Below are positions 36,576-45,747 of a DNA stretch of 62,623 bases, piece after piece. This DNA comes from Clostridium sartagoforme (GTDB taxonomy: Bacteria; Bacillota; Clostridia; Clostridiales; Clostridiaceae). The number at the start of each line of letters is the position of its first letter. Position 1 is the stretch's first letter. The translations under genes and the position numbers were made by a program. Under the pieces are notes generated by a model. The model had not been told where the DNA came from. It did not search any database and saw only the letters and a list, made by a program, of their open reading frames with translations. The stretch is taken from positions 1 to 62,623 of the forward strand of contig NZ_SRYR01000013.1 of NCBI RefSeq assembly GCF_004794105.1. The letters run 5' to 3'.

Positions 36576-38186
36576 CTATTTAGTTTTACCTGCAAACTCT
36601 AGGTATTCATCGTAGCTCATAGTTCTATCTACAATTGATCCATCTGCTTTTATATCAATTATCCTATTAGCTATAGTTTGAATAAATTGATGGTCATGAG
36701 AAGCAAATAAAACAACGCTCTTATAATCTCTTAATCCGTTATTTACAGCAGTGATTGATTCAAGGTCTAAGTGGTTAGTAGGTTGATCTAAAACTAATAC
36801 ATTAGCATTTGTAAGCATCATTCTAGATAACATACATCTAACCTTTTCTCCCCCTGATAATACGCTAGCCTTCTTTAAAGCTTCTTCTCCTGAGAATAAC
36901 ATTCTTCCAAGGAAACCTCTTAAGTAAGATTCAGATTGTTCTTCTACAGTAGTACCTGAATATTGTCTAAGCCAGTCTACTAAGCTTAAATCACTACCAT
37001 CAAAGAATTCATTATTATCTTTAGGGAAGTAAGCCTTAGTTATAGTAATTCCCCATTTGAATTCTCCTGAATCAGCTTCCATTTCTCCATTTATTATTTT
37101 AAATAGAGTTGTTATAGCAATTTCATTATCTCCAACGAAAGCAATCTTATCATCTTTGTTAACTCTAAAGCTAACGTTATCTAAAACCTTAACTCCATCA
37201 ATAGTCTTAGTTAAGCCTTCAACAGTTAGTATTTCGTTACCAACTTCTCTGTCAGGTTTAAATCCAACGAAAGGATACTTTCTGCTTGAAGGTTGAATAT
37301 CATCTAAAGTGATTTTATCTAATAACTTCTTACGAGAAGTTGCTTGCTTAGATTTAGAAGCATTAGCACTAAATCTTGCGATAAATTCTTGTAATTCCTT
37401 GATTTTTTCTTCTTTCTTCTTGTTTTGATCTTTAGCCATTTGTGATGCTAATTGGCTTGATTCATACCAGAAATCATAGTTACCAACGTATAATTTGATT
37501 TTTCCAAAGTCAACGTCAGCCATTACAGTACATACTGTATTTAAGAAGTGTCTATCATGGGATACAACTATAACAGTTCCTTCAAATCTTAAAAGGAAAT
37601 CTTCTAACCAGTTAATTGATTGTAAATCTAAGTGGTTAGTAGGCTCATCTAGGATTAGTATTCCAGGGTTTCCGAATAAAGCTTGAGCTAAAAGAACCTT
37701 AACTTTTTCTCCCCCAACTAATTCTGACATCTTCTTATAGTGCATGTCAGTTCCTATACCTAAACCTTGAAGAAGAGAAGAAGCATCTGATTCAGCTTCC
37801 CAACCATTCATATCAGCAAACTCGCCTTCTAATTCAGAAGCTCTTATACCATCTTCATCAGAAAAGTCTGGCTTTGCATATAAAGCATCCTTTTCTTCCA
37901 TTATTTCATATAATCTCTTATTACCCATTATTACAGTTTGTAAAACTTCATATTCATCATAAGCAAAATGATCTTGCTTTAAAACAGACATTCTTGTATT
38001 TGGAGCAATACTAACATCACCTGTATTTGGTTCTATTTCACCAGATAATATTTTTAAGAAGGTACTTTTTCCAGCTCCATTAGCACCTATAACTCCATAA
38101 CAATTACCAGGAGTGAATTTTATATTTACGTCTTCAAATAACTTACGTCCACCAAATCTTAAACTTACGTTTGATACAGTTATCAC
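36576..38186 (-). CDS. ABC-F family ATPase (YkpA/YbiT type) with degenerate second ATP site
   Basis: 536 residues, two ATP-binding domains in one chain and no membrane segment. NBD1 has an intact Walker A (GANGAGKST, 34-42), signature VGGEKVK and Walker B ILDEPTNHLD. The inter-domain linker (about 250-300) is Lys-rich and helical as in ribosome-binding ABC-F proteins. In NBD2 the Walker A is GDNEIAITTL, with Ile358 where the lysine should be, and Walker B is VLDQPTNHLD, with Gln468 in place of the catalytic Glu. The NBD2 signature LSGGEKVR is intact. Probably a translation factor rather than a transporter. Confidence 0.92.
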   Translation of the reverse strand: MITVSNVSLRFGGRKLFEDVNIKFTPGNCYGVIGANGAGKSTFLKILSGEIEPNTGDVSIAPNTRMSVLKQDHFAYDEYEVLQTVIMGNKRLYEIMEEKDALYAKPDFSDEDGIRASELEGEFADMNGWEAESDASSLLQGLGIGTDMHYKKMSELVGGEKVKVLLAQALFGNPGILILDEPTNHLDLQSINWLEDFLLRFEGTVIVVSHDRHFLNTVCTVMADVDFGKIKLYVGNYDFWYESSQLASQMAKDQNKKKEEKIKELQEFIARFSANASKSKQATSRKKLLDKITLDDIQPSSRKYPFVGFKPDREVGNEILTVEGLTKTIDGVKVLDNVSFRVNKDDKIAFVGDNEIAITTLFKIINGEMEADSGEFKWGITITKAYFPKDNNEFFDGSDLSLVDWLRQYSGTTVEEQSESYLRGFLGRMLFSGEEALKKASVLSGGEKVRCMLSRMMLTNANVLVLDQPTNHLDLESITAVNNGLRDYKSVVLFASHDHQFIQTIANRIIDIKADGSIVDRTMSYDEYLEFAGKTK

Positions 38187-38326
38187 TAAAAACCTACCTC
38201 ATTTCTAAAATTATTCATTTCGTTATTATATCACAAACTAAGTATAATTTCATTTAAAGGTATGATAATATTTAGAAAATTTAATGGAAACTAAGTAAAT
38301 TATTAAAATTTAGGCTTTTTTGGCAT

Positions 38327-38355
38327 TTGACACTGAGATAATATAATGGTAATAT
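38327..38355 (+). promoter_or_regulatory. promoter of the leader peptide-symporter transcript
   Basis: TTGACA (38327-38332), 17-nt spacer, extended -10 TGGTAATAT (TAATAT at 38350-38355). A TATAAT at 38342 is an alternative -10 with a poorer -35. Confidence 0.65.
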
Positions 38356-38385
38356 TTATAAAAATGTAGTATTAGGAGAACAGTA

Positions 38386-38454
38386 ATGACAAGAGCAGTT
38401 AACTTTAAAAGCAAAAAAGTTAATAAAAATTATTATTATGGCTATTATAGGTAG
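38386..38454 (+). CDS. tyrosine-rich leader peptide (22 residues)
   Basis: ATG at 38386 lies 5 nt after AGGAGAA. The peptide begins MTRAVNFKSKK and ends NYYYGYYR: five of its last seven residues are Tyr, all TAT codons. This is the layout of an amino-acid attenuator leader peptide. It lies 208 nt upstream of an amino-acid symporter gene and is followed by an alternative-structure region and two terminator hairpins. Confidence 0.75.
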   Translation: MTRAVNFKSKKVNKNYYYGYYR

Positions 38455-38477
38455 GTCTTGTATTTATAATTAATTTA

Positions 38478-38636
38478 TAGATGCAGGCCGGTAGTGAAAT
38501 TAAGGTTTGTATCTATGATGGTTGTAATTATTAGTTATGCTCAAAGTAATTTAGTTAATTGACCACATAGATAAGTCTATGTGGTATTTTTATTTAGATA
38601 ATTAGCCACATAGTAAGAACTATGTGGTTTTTATTA
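38478..38636 (+). promoter_or_regulatory. attenuator region: 12-bp hairpin plus two tandem terminators
   Basis: TAGATGCAGGCC (38478-38489) pairs with GGTTTGTATCTA (38504-38515) through 12 bp including G-U pairs. Next, ACCACATAGA (38562-38571) pairs with TCTATGTGGT (38576-38585), followed by ATTTTTATTT. Then CCACATAGT (38606-38614) pairs with ACTATGTGG (38619-38627), followed by T-rich sequence. The two terminators share arm sequence, so cross-pairing between them is possible. The symporter ATG follows 36 nt later. Confidence 0.72.
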
Positions 38637-38662
38637 TTTTTACACAAGAAGGAGAGTAGGTT

Positions 38663-39973
38663 ATGAAGAAGAGAGAACACTTCACAAGTAGGGCAGGATT
38701 TATAATATCCTGTATAGGAGCAGCAGTAGGACTAGGGAATATATGGATGTTTCCATATAGGCTAGGGCAGAATGGAGGAGCAGTATTTTTAATTCCATAC
38801 TTCATATTTGTTTTAGTCTTAGGGTCTGTAGGTCTTATCACAGAATTTGCCTTTGGGAGGTCAGCTGAGGCAGGCTCATTAACAGGAATAAAAAATGCAT
38901 TTGAGAGAAAGAAGTTAAAAGGTGGATTATTAGTAGGGGCTATACCTGCAATAGGATTAGCCGGAGTATTTATGTTTTATAACGTAGTTGTAGGATGGAT
39001 AATCAAGTACTTTACATTAAGTGCAACTGGAGAATTAAGTAGTATAGATATAAATTCATATTTTGATAACTTTGCTGGAAGTAAGGAAACTATAATATGG
39101 AATGTTATTGCTATATTTATTGCACTTATTATTGTTATTGTAGGAATAAATAAGGGAATAGAAAAAGCTAATAAAATAATAATGCCTATGCTTTTTATAA
39201 TTTTTATATTATTAGCTATTAGGTCTTTAAGTTTACCAGGATCTATTGAAGGAGTTAAATACCTTTTAACACCTAAATGGGAATACTTATTTAAGGTAAA
39301 TACCTGGGTAATGGCACTTGGACAAGCATTTTTTACTGTTTCCTTAAATGGATGTGGGATGGTTGTTTATGGAAGTTACATTAGGAGAGATATGGATATT
39401 CCAAGATCAGCATTAGCCACAGCAATTTTAGATACTATGTCAGCATTACTAGCATCATTTGTAATAATGCCAGCAGTATTTGCTTTTGGATTAGATCCAA
39501 TGTCAGGACCACCACTATTATTTATAACATTACCAACTATATTTAAATCAATGCCAGCAGGTGGATTAATATCAACATTATTTTTCTTAAGCGTAATTTT
39601 TGCAGCTGTAAGTTCATCAATTAATATGTTAGAGGGGCCTGTGGAAGCATTAATGTCTCAAAGTAAGTTAAGTAGAAAGAAGGCAACTATTTTAATATCG
39701 ATAATATTATTTGTTTTATCTATACCATTAAACTTAAATATGGATTTATTTAATAAATTCTCCGATGTTATTACAATAGTAGTTTCACCATTAGCAGCCT
39801 TAATAGTACTTATTGTATTTTACTTTATGAGAGATAAGGAAGAAGTTCTTAATGAAATAAATATGGGTGCTAAAAGAAAAGTAAATAATAAATTTATTAT
39901 ATTTGCTAAATATGGATTTACTTCAATAACTATCTTAGTAATAATTTTAGGGATTATTTATGGTGGAATATAA
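38663..39973 (+). CDS. sodium-dependent amino-acid symporter (NSS/SNF family)
   Basis: 436 residues, about 11 membrane helices. The N-terminus FTSRAGFIISCIGAAVGLGNIWMFPY is the NSS family TM1 with its unwound Na+/substrate site. Bacterial 11-helix members such as MhsT take up hydrophobic and aromatic amino acids. The upstream Tyr-codon leader suggests tyrosine (or aromatic) uptake here. RBS AAGGAGAG. Confidence 0.92.
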   Translation: MKKREHFTSRAGFIISCIGAAVGLGNIWMFPYRLGQNGGAVFLIPYFIFVLVLGSVGLITEFAFGRSAEAGSLTGIKNAFERKKLKGGLLVGAIPAIGLAGVFMFYNVVVGWIIKYFTLSATGELSSIDINSYFDNFAGSKETIIWNVIAIFIALIIVIVGINKGIEKANKIIMPMLFIIFILLAIRSLSLPGSIEGVKYLLTPKWEYLFKVNTWVMALGQAFFTVSLNGCGMVVYGSYIRRDMDIPRSALATAILDTMSALLASFVIMPAVFAFGLDPMSGPPLLFITLPTIFKSMPAGGLISTLFFLSVIFAAVSSSINMLEGPVEALMSQSKLSRKKATILISIILFVLSIPLNLNMDLFNKFSDVITIVVSPLAALIVLIVFYFMRDKEEVLNEINMGAKRKVNNKFIIFAKYGFTSITILVIILGIIYGGI

Positions 39974-40029
39974 ATAAAAAGATATAGTAGATGGAAATTA
40001 TAATTTAGTAAAGAATACAGTTTTAAATA

Positions 40030-40076
40030 AAGGATTCTGATAAAACTCGCTTAGGGTTTTTATCAGAATCTTTTTT
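40030..40076 (+). terminator. terminator after the NSS symporter gene
   Basis: AAGGATTCTGATAAAA pairs with TTTTTATCAGAATC around a 10-nt loop, then T6. Confidence 0.9.
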
Positions 40077-40166
40077 AGTATTAAGGAGTTTATATAATTA
40101 AAACATCATTGTAATTCACTGATAACTAAGGTTTTAGAAATACTTTTAAAATTTATTTAATATATG

Positions 40167-40195
40167 TTGACAATTATATCCATAGGATATATAGT
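40167..40195 (+). promoter_or_regulatory. promoter of the GntR-ABC operon
   Basis: TTGACA (40167-40172), 17-nt spacer, TATAGT (40190-40195). Confidence 0.75.
40175..40191. promoter_or_regulatory. palindromic operator between -35 and -10
   Basis: TATATCC-ATA-GGATATA, a perfect 7+3+7 palindrome filling the promoter spacer. Its position would allow a dimeric repressor to exclude RNA polymerase; the GntR protein encoded directly downstream is the likely ligand. Confidence 0.6.
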
Positions 40196-40266
40196 TAATT
40201 ACATAAGTAATGAACCAAATAACAAGGGAGACATATAATATAGTATAAATTTAAAAGGAGGTAGCT

Positions 40267-40629
40267 ATGAATTTAGATTTTTCTAGTGAAATACCTATAT
40301 ATATACAAATAGCTCAATCAATAGAAGATGGAATTTTAAATGGGATATTTAAAGAAGACGAAGTTATTCCATCTACTACTGAAATATCAGTAAAGTTTAA
40401 AATTAATCCTGCAACTGTTGCCAAAGGATTTAATTTATTAGTAGATGAAGGAATTATTTATAAAAGAAGAGGTGTTGGAATGTTCGTTTCAAGTGGAAGT
40501 AAGGGTAAATTAGTACAGAAGAGAAGAGATAACTTTTATTCAAGTTATATTATTTCACTAATAGAAGAGGCAAGGAAGCTGAATATTTCAACTGAAGATA
40601 TTATAGAAATGATTAAAAAGGGGGAGTAA
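40267..40629 (+). CDS. GntR-family regulator, YtrA subfamily
   Basis: 120 residues. N-terminal winged helix (about 8-75) with the IYIQIAQSIEDGILNG and SKFKINPATVAKGFNLLVDEGIIYKRRGVGMFV-type core, followed by a short helical tail of about 45 residues as in YtrA, too short for an effector-binding domain. Such regulators control the ABC transporter genes they precede. 3 nt to the ATPase gene. RBS AAAAGGAGG. Confidence 0.9.
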   Translation: MNLDFSSEIPIYIQIAQSIEDGILNGIFKEDEVIPSTTEISVKFKINPATVAKGFNLLVDEGIIYKRRGVGMFVSSGSKGKLVQKRRDNFYSSYIISLIEEARKLNISTEDIIEMIKKGE

Positions 40630-40632
40630 CTA

Positions 40633-41508
40633 ATGGCATGTATTAAGATATCTAATCTAACAAAGGAATACGGGAAGCATAGGGTTTTAGATAATGTTTC
40701 ATTAACTATAGAAGAAAATAAGATATATGGTCTTTTAGGGAGAAATGGTGCTGGGAAAACAACTCTACTTAATTTAATTACTAATAGAATTTTTCAGACA
40801 GAAGGTACGATTACTATAGATGATGAGAATGTAGTTGAAAATGGAGCAGCTCTTGAAAAAATATATTTTATGACTGAATTAGATTTATATCCAGAAGGTA
40901 TGAAGGTTAAGGATTTATTTAAATGGACAAAAGAATTTTATAGTAATTTTGATACGGATTATGCTATGAAATTAAGTAAAAAGTTTGGAATTAATATAAA
41001 TAAAAAATTTAAAGAACTATCAACAGGATATTCATCAATATGTAAAATAATAATTACTTTAGCATCAGGAGCTGAAATATTAATCTTCGATGAGCCTGTT
41101 TTAGGTTTAGATGCTAATCATAGGGATATGTTCTATAAGGAGTTAGTGGCTAATTATATTGATGAACCTAAAACAATAATACTTTCAACACATATTATTG
41201 AAGAAGTTTCAGAGATATTAGAGAAAGTAATAATAATAAAAGATGGAAAGCTTTTAGGGGATAAGGAAGTAGAGAGTCTACTAGGGGGAGCTTATTTAGT
41301 TTCAGGATCATCAGAGAATGTAGGAAAATATATAGCAAATAAGAAATGCATTAATATAGAAACTATAGCTGGATTTAAGGAAGCTACAATTATTGGAGAA
41401 TTAAGTGAAGAGGATAATAATCAAATAAAGGAACTAGGATTAGAAACATCGAAGGTTGAGCTTCAAAAATTATTTATCCACTTAACTGGAGAGGAGGAAG
41501 TTAAATAA
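40633..41508 (+). CDS. ABC transporter ATP-binding protein (YtrB-like)
   Basis: 291 residues. Walker A GRNGAGKTT near residue 37, the family-typical signature LSTGYSS in place of LSGGQ, Walker B ILIFDEPVLGLD, and the H-loop LSTHIIEE. The C-terminal 80 residues form an accessory domain. It pairs with the next gene, whose ATG overlaps its stop (TAATG). Confidence 0.9.
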   Translation: MACIKISNLTKEYGKHRVLDNVSLTIEENKIYGLLGRNGAGKTTLLNLITNRIFQTEGTITIDDENVVENGAALEKIYFMTELDLYPEGMKVKDLFKWTKEFYSNFDTDYAMKLSKKFGININKKFKELSTGYSSICKIIITLASGAEILIFDEPVLGLDANHRDMFYKELVANYIDEPKTIILSTHIIEEVSEILEKVIIIKDGKLLGDKEVESLLGGAYLVSGSSENVGKYIANKKCINIETIAGFKEATIIGELSEEDNNQIKELGLETSKVELQKLFIHLTGEEEVK

Positions 41509-42263
41509 TGAAAATCAAATCAGTTTTTAAATATAGCCTTACTAATATGGTTAAATCAATAGGTGCTTTCTATGGAATATTTATAAGTGTATGTATATTA
41601 TTAATTATCCTTGCAAACTCTAGTGGAGGTACTGTTAGCTCATCTGGAGTAGAGTTATCTTCAGCAATATTTATTTTTATAGCAGGATTAAATAGTTTTA
41701 AAGAAAATTTTTATTTTATGAAGAGTAATAATGTATCAAGAAGGGATTTTCTATATGGAACTATACTATCAATGATTCCCATAGCATTTGGTATGTCTTT
41801 TATAGATGTAATAATTAATAGAATACAAAATATTTTTATATCTAGTCCAACTAATTATGATATGATATATGGGAATATGAGAACATTAGGGATAATGACA
41901 GAAGTAAATAAAGGAATATGGGTACAAAATAATAGCATTGAAACCTTATTAAACACCTTCTTATTTCAAGGCGTAGTTTATGCCTTTGCATTTGCACTTG
42001 GTTTTGTAATTACAATTTTATATTATAAATCTAATAAATTAACAAAGGTAATAATATCTGTAGCACCAGTAGCTTTAATAGTTCTTTTAAATCTAATTAT
42101 TGATATATATCCAGGCATATTAAGTGGAGGAATTAAATTTATTCAATTCATATTTGGATGGAATACATTAAATCCTTATGCAGCTATTTTAACCTTTATA
42201 ATTTCATTTATTAGCTTATCTTTAATTGCAAGACTATTAACTAAAAAGGTTGTTTTAAAGTAA
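41508..42263 (+). CDS. ABC transporter permease
   Basis: 251 residues, six hydrophobic segments at about 15-35, 48-62, 80-97, 143-165, 173-193 and 218-240. No sequence signature for substrate. It is coupled by a one-base overlap to the ATPase gene. In the ytr-type systems of Bacillus the equivalent transporter responds to cell-wall stress; that role is only an analogy here. Confidence 0.85.
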   Translation: MKIKSVFKYSLTNMVKSIGAFYGIFISVCILLIILANSSGGTVSSSGVELSSAIFIFIAGLNSFKENFYFMKSNNVSRRDFLYGTILSMIPIAFGMSFIDVIINRIQNIFISSPTNYDMIYGNMRTLGIMTEVNKGIWVQNNSIETLLNTFLFQGVVYAFAFALGFVITILYYKSNKLTKVIISVAPVALIVLLNLIIDIYPGILSGGIKFIQFIFGWNTLNPYAAILTFIISFISLSLIARLLTKKVVLK

Positions 42264-42329
42264 TATAGAGTTCAACTTAATATTTTTAATTTAGTATTGG
42301 AATTTAAAAATAAACAATTAATTTCTTTC

Positions 42330-42352
42330 AAAACTCCTTCGGGAGTTTTTTT
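42330..42352 (+). terminator. terminator of the GntR-ABC operon
   Basis: AAAACTCC-TTCG-GGAGTTTT with a UUCG tetraloop and T-run. Confidence 0.93.
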
Positions 42353-42401
42353 GTTGATTTTTAACTATTCATTCTTAACTTTTCGTTATGCTACATAACT
42401 G

Positions 42402-42451
42402 ATTAGCCCCAATAGTATTAGAGTAATTAACTCAATAATATTGGGGCTAAT
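42402..42451. terminator. hairpin between operon end and hlyIII
   Basis: ATTAGCCCCAATA (42402-42414) and TATTGGGGCTAAT (42439-42451), with GAGT/ACTC inside. It lies just beyond the 3' end of the convergent hemolysin III-type gene. Confidence 0.65.
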
Positions 42452-42481
42452 GTATTTTAATAATAAATTGAAAGCTTTATT

Positions 42482-43138
42482 TTATAATAAATATAAGAAT
42501 ACACAAATAAAGTGACATAGGCTTCCTAGTATAATAAATATATGGAATATTTCATGGAAACCAAACTTGCCAAGTTGAAGTTTATTAGGTTTAAGACCAT
42601 AAATAACTCCACCAACAGTATAAAGGACTCCACCTAATACTAGTAAAAATAAACTTACAGGGCTTAAAACTGCTGATAAAGGTTTAATCATAAATATAGC
42701 AGCCCAACCCAGGCCTATATAAAGAGCTGTTTGTAACCATCTTGGACAGTCAAACCAAAGCATTCTAAATAGTATGCCAGCTATTGCAATAGATGCTATA
42801 GTTGCAAAGAAGATAGTACCTTTAGAGCCTCCAAGTGCAATTAAGCAAAATGGTGCATAAGATCCAGCTATTAATATAAAAATCATTGAATGATCTAATT
42901 TTCTAAGTCTATTAATTATCTTATCACTAGTTATAACTCCGTGATATGTTGCAGATACACTATATAATAGAATTAAACTAATTCCAAAGATTACTACAGA
43001 TACAATTTCTACAGAAGATGCATCGTTAACTACACCTTTAACTAACATTGCAATTAATGCAAAAAGTGAAAGAATGGCACCGGCTAAATGAGTTAAGCTA
43101 TTTACAGGTTCTCTAAAATACTTTTCCAAAATCAACAC
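42482..43138 (-). CDS. hemolysin III / PAQR-family membrane protein
   Basis: 218 residues with seven membrane segments. The family motifs are REPVNSLTHLAGA at the N-terminus, SATYHG, LDHSMIFILIAGSYAPF in the middle, and HEIFHIFIILGSLCHF at the end; the Ser and His residues are the metal-site ligands of the PAQR superfamily. Bacterial members (TrhA) affect membrane lipid homeostasis; the haemolysin name is historical. Confidence 0.93.
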   Translation of the reverse strand: MLILEKYFREPVNSLTHLAGAILSLFALIAMLVKGVVNDASSVEIVSVVIFGISLILLYSVSATYHGVITSDKIINRLRKLDHSMIFILIAGSYAPFCLIALGGSKGTIFFATIASIAIAGILFRMLWFDCPRWLQTALYIGLGWAAIFMIKPLSAVLSPVSLFLLVLGGVLYTVGGVIYGLKPNKLQLGKFGFHEIFHIFIILGSLCHFICVFLYLL

Positions 43139-43340
43139 CTCTTTACATATAGTTTTGAAAACTACGTCTTATTACTTATATAGTAATAAACCATATTTTA
43201 AAAGTCAAAGTTTAAAAATCCTTGAATTTTCTGAAAAATATATATAATTTATGAATTATCTTGAATTATCTAATGATTACGAGTAATATTTAAATATAGA
43301 TATATTAATAAGTAGTTTATAAAACTACATGGAGGAATTA

Positions 43341-43925
43341 ATGAACAAAAATGAATTAATGGAAAAATTCAAAGAACTGAACTTACAAAATCAATTAACT
43401 TTAGATGAAATACCAGAATTAGATTTATATATGGATCAAGTTACTCAATTATTTGATAACAAATTTAATAAATCTAAAAGAACAGACGAAGATAAGGCAT
43501 TAACAAAAACAATGGTAAATAACTATGCTAAGGGAAAACTACTAATGTCAATAAAAAATAAAAAGTATAGCAAAGAACATTTAATTTTAATGAGCCTTAT
43601 ATATAATTTAAAGGGTGGATTATCAATTGGTGATATAAAAAGTTCATTAGATAAAATAGTTAAAACTTTTGAAGCTGGTGAAGAATATCCAATAAGAGAT
43701 TTATATAGTTTATATTTAAAACAACATAATGAAGATTTACAAGATGTTGAAAAAACCATAGTAGAAAAATCAGACAATATAGAAAATATGATGGCAAGTG
43801 ATAAATCAGATGAAGATAATGAATTCCAAAGAAACTTTCTTCTACTATGTTCATTTATAAATATGAGCAATATGTATAGAAAAATGGGAGAAAAGTTAAT
43901 AGACGAATATTTTAGTAAGTTTTAA
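43341..43925 (+). CDS. DUF1836 family protein
   Basis: 194 residues from the ATG at 43341, which follows GGAGGA; the frame opens at 43329 upstream of the site. The segment IPELDLYMDQVTQLFDNKF and the TKTMVNNYAKGKLL block identify DUF1836, which contains a predicted helix-turn-helix, so a DNA-binding role is plausible. Function unknown. Followed at 11 nt by an ABC-class ATPase gene. Confidence 0.88.
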   Translation: MNKNELMEKFKELNLQNQLTLDEIPELDLYMDQVTQLFDNKFNKSKRTDEDKALTKTMVNNYAKGKLLMSIKNKKYSKEHLILMSLIYNLKGGLSIGDIKSSLDKIVKTFEAGEEYPIRDLYSLYLKQHNEDLQDVEKTIVEKSDNIENMMASDKSDEDNEFQRNFLLLCSFINMSNMYRKMGEKLIDEYFSKF

Positions 43926-43936
43926 GGGGTAGATGA

Positions 43937-45640
43937 ATGAAGAACTCTATTTATTTAAAGGATGAATTAAAAAGAATAGATGGAAGAGGATATAAGGCAT
44001 ATAAGGATATACAAGATAAATATGACTTTAATGATTACATATTAAGCATTGATCATGTTCAAGGAGATCCTTTTGCATCGCCTTCAAGGTTAAGAGTTAT
44101 TATTAATAAAAGTAAAGCTAAGTTTCCGGAAGAATTACTTAATGAAGAATATAAGAAAGTAGCTGTATCTGACTTTTTAACTAGATTATTTTATACTAAT
44201 GTTAATAAATTTAGTGAAAAGATTTTTGGATCTGGAAAAAGCGGATTAATATCAATAAGTAGATGCACTCAAGAGATTTTAGAAAGAACTTCAATAGTTA
44301 TTAATAAAGATAATATAGAAGCAAGGTTTTATGTTGGGTTTCCTGCTAGGGGAAGGACAGTACTAGCTAAGGAATTAGAGAAAATATTATTCAATGTTAT
44401 TCCTAATATAGTTGCAAATACATTAGTATATGAAAATATTAATAAGGCTAAGATTATAAACAGAATTAAATTAGTTGAAGATCAAGAATATATAAGAACA
44501 AAACTTAAAGAAAAAGATTTAATTGCCTTTATAGCAAATGGATCAATACTTCCAAGGGAAAGTGGAGTATCACAAAAACCATTAATATATTCGATACCTT
44601 TTAAATCACCTAAGACATTAGAAGTTGAACTTGACTTACCTAATAGGGGATTAGTTAAAGGAATGGGAGTTAAAAAAGGTATAACAGTAATAGTTGGTGG
44701 AGGATATCATGGAAAGTCTACACTTTTAAATGCATTAGAACTTGGAGTATATAATCATATTGAAGGTGACGGAAGAGAGTTAGTAATTACTGATAACTCA
44801 GCCATGAAAGTAAGAGCAGAAGATGGAAGAAGTATTAAAAATACAGATATATCATTATTTATAGATAATCTTCCTAATGGGAAGGATACTGTAAGCTTCA
44901 CTACTGAAAATGCTAGTGGAAGTACATCACAAGCTGCTAATATAATAGAAGCTATTGAAGCTAAATCTAAAACTTTATTAATTGATGAAGATACATCAGC
45001 AACTAATTTTATGATTAGAGATGATTTAATGCAAAAATTAGTATCTAAAGAAAAGGAACCAATAACACCATTTATTGAAATAGTAAAACCTTTATATAGT
45101 CAAAAAGATATATCAACTATTTTAGTAATAGGTAGCTCTGGAGATTACTTTGATGTAGCAGATTATGTTATTCAAATGGATAATTATGAAGTTAAAGATG
45201 TTACAAAAGAAGCAAAGTCCCTTATGAGAGGTGAAATAAATAAGAGAATTAAAGAAAAGAATATTTTAATAGATATAAACCTTGATAGAAGACTTCAAAA
45301 AGGAACTATAGAAAGTACATATAAGGGCGTAAAAATCAAGACTATGGGAGTAAGCAGCATCAATATAAATAATGAAAATATTGACTTACGAGCAGTTGAG
45401 CAAATAGTAGATAATGAACAATTAAATGCTATAGGATCAATTATGAAGTGGATAGAAGATAATATGATGATTAAAAACTTATCTTTAGAAGAAGCAGTAA
45501 ATAAAGCCTATGATGAGATAAATAAAACAGGGTTAATTTCCATAGATAAGACTAAGGGTGGAAATGGAAGTATGTCATTGCCTAGAAAGCAAGAAGTTAT
45601 GGCAACTTACAATAGATATAGAAATTTAAAGGTAAAGTAG
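43937..45640 (+). CDS. predicted ABC-class ATPase (PF09818 type)
   Basis: 567 residues. The Walker A is GGGYHGKSTLLNALELG near residue 253, and Walker B is TLLIDEDTSATNFMI, both characteristic of this family rather than of transport ATPases. The N-terminal 200 residues form the family-specific domain. No membrane segments. Function unknown. Likely co-transcribed with the DUF1836 gene. Confidence 0.88.
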   Translation: MKNSIYLKDELKRIDGRGYKAYKDIQDKYDFNDYILSIDHVQGDPFASPSRLRVIINKSKAKFPEELLNEEYKKVAVSDFLTRLFYTNVNKFSEKIFGSGKSGLISISRCTQEILERTSIVINKDNIEARFYVGFPARGRTVLAKELEKILFNVIPNIVANTLVYENINKAKIINRIKLVEDQEYIRTKLKEKDLIAFIANGSILPRESGVSQKPLIYSIPFKSPKTLEVELDLPNRGLVKGMGVKKGITVIVGGGYHGKSTLLNALELGVYNHIEGDGRELVITDNSAMKVRAEDGRSIKNTDISLFIDNLPNGKDTVSFTTENASGSTSQAANIIEAIEAKSKTLLIDEDTSATNFMIRDDLMQKLVSKEKEPITPFIEIVKPLYSQKDISTILVIGSSGDYFDVADYVIQMDNYEVKDVTKEAKSLMRGEINKRIKEKNILIDINLDRRLQKGTIESTYKGVKIKTMGVSSININNENIDLRAVEQIVDNEQLNAIGSIMKWIEDNMMIKNLSLEEAVNKAYDEINKTGLISIDKTKGGNGSMSLPRKQEVMATYNRYRNLKVK

Positions 45641-45747
45641 TAAAATATACTAATTATTTGATATAATATAATTAACTAATATGACAATGTTTATTTTAAT
45701 ATAGGCATTGTTTTATTTTTGTGTAAATTTATTTTAGGAGTAGAAAA

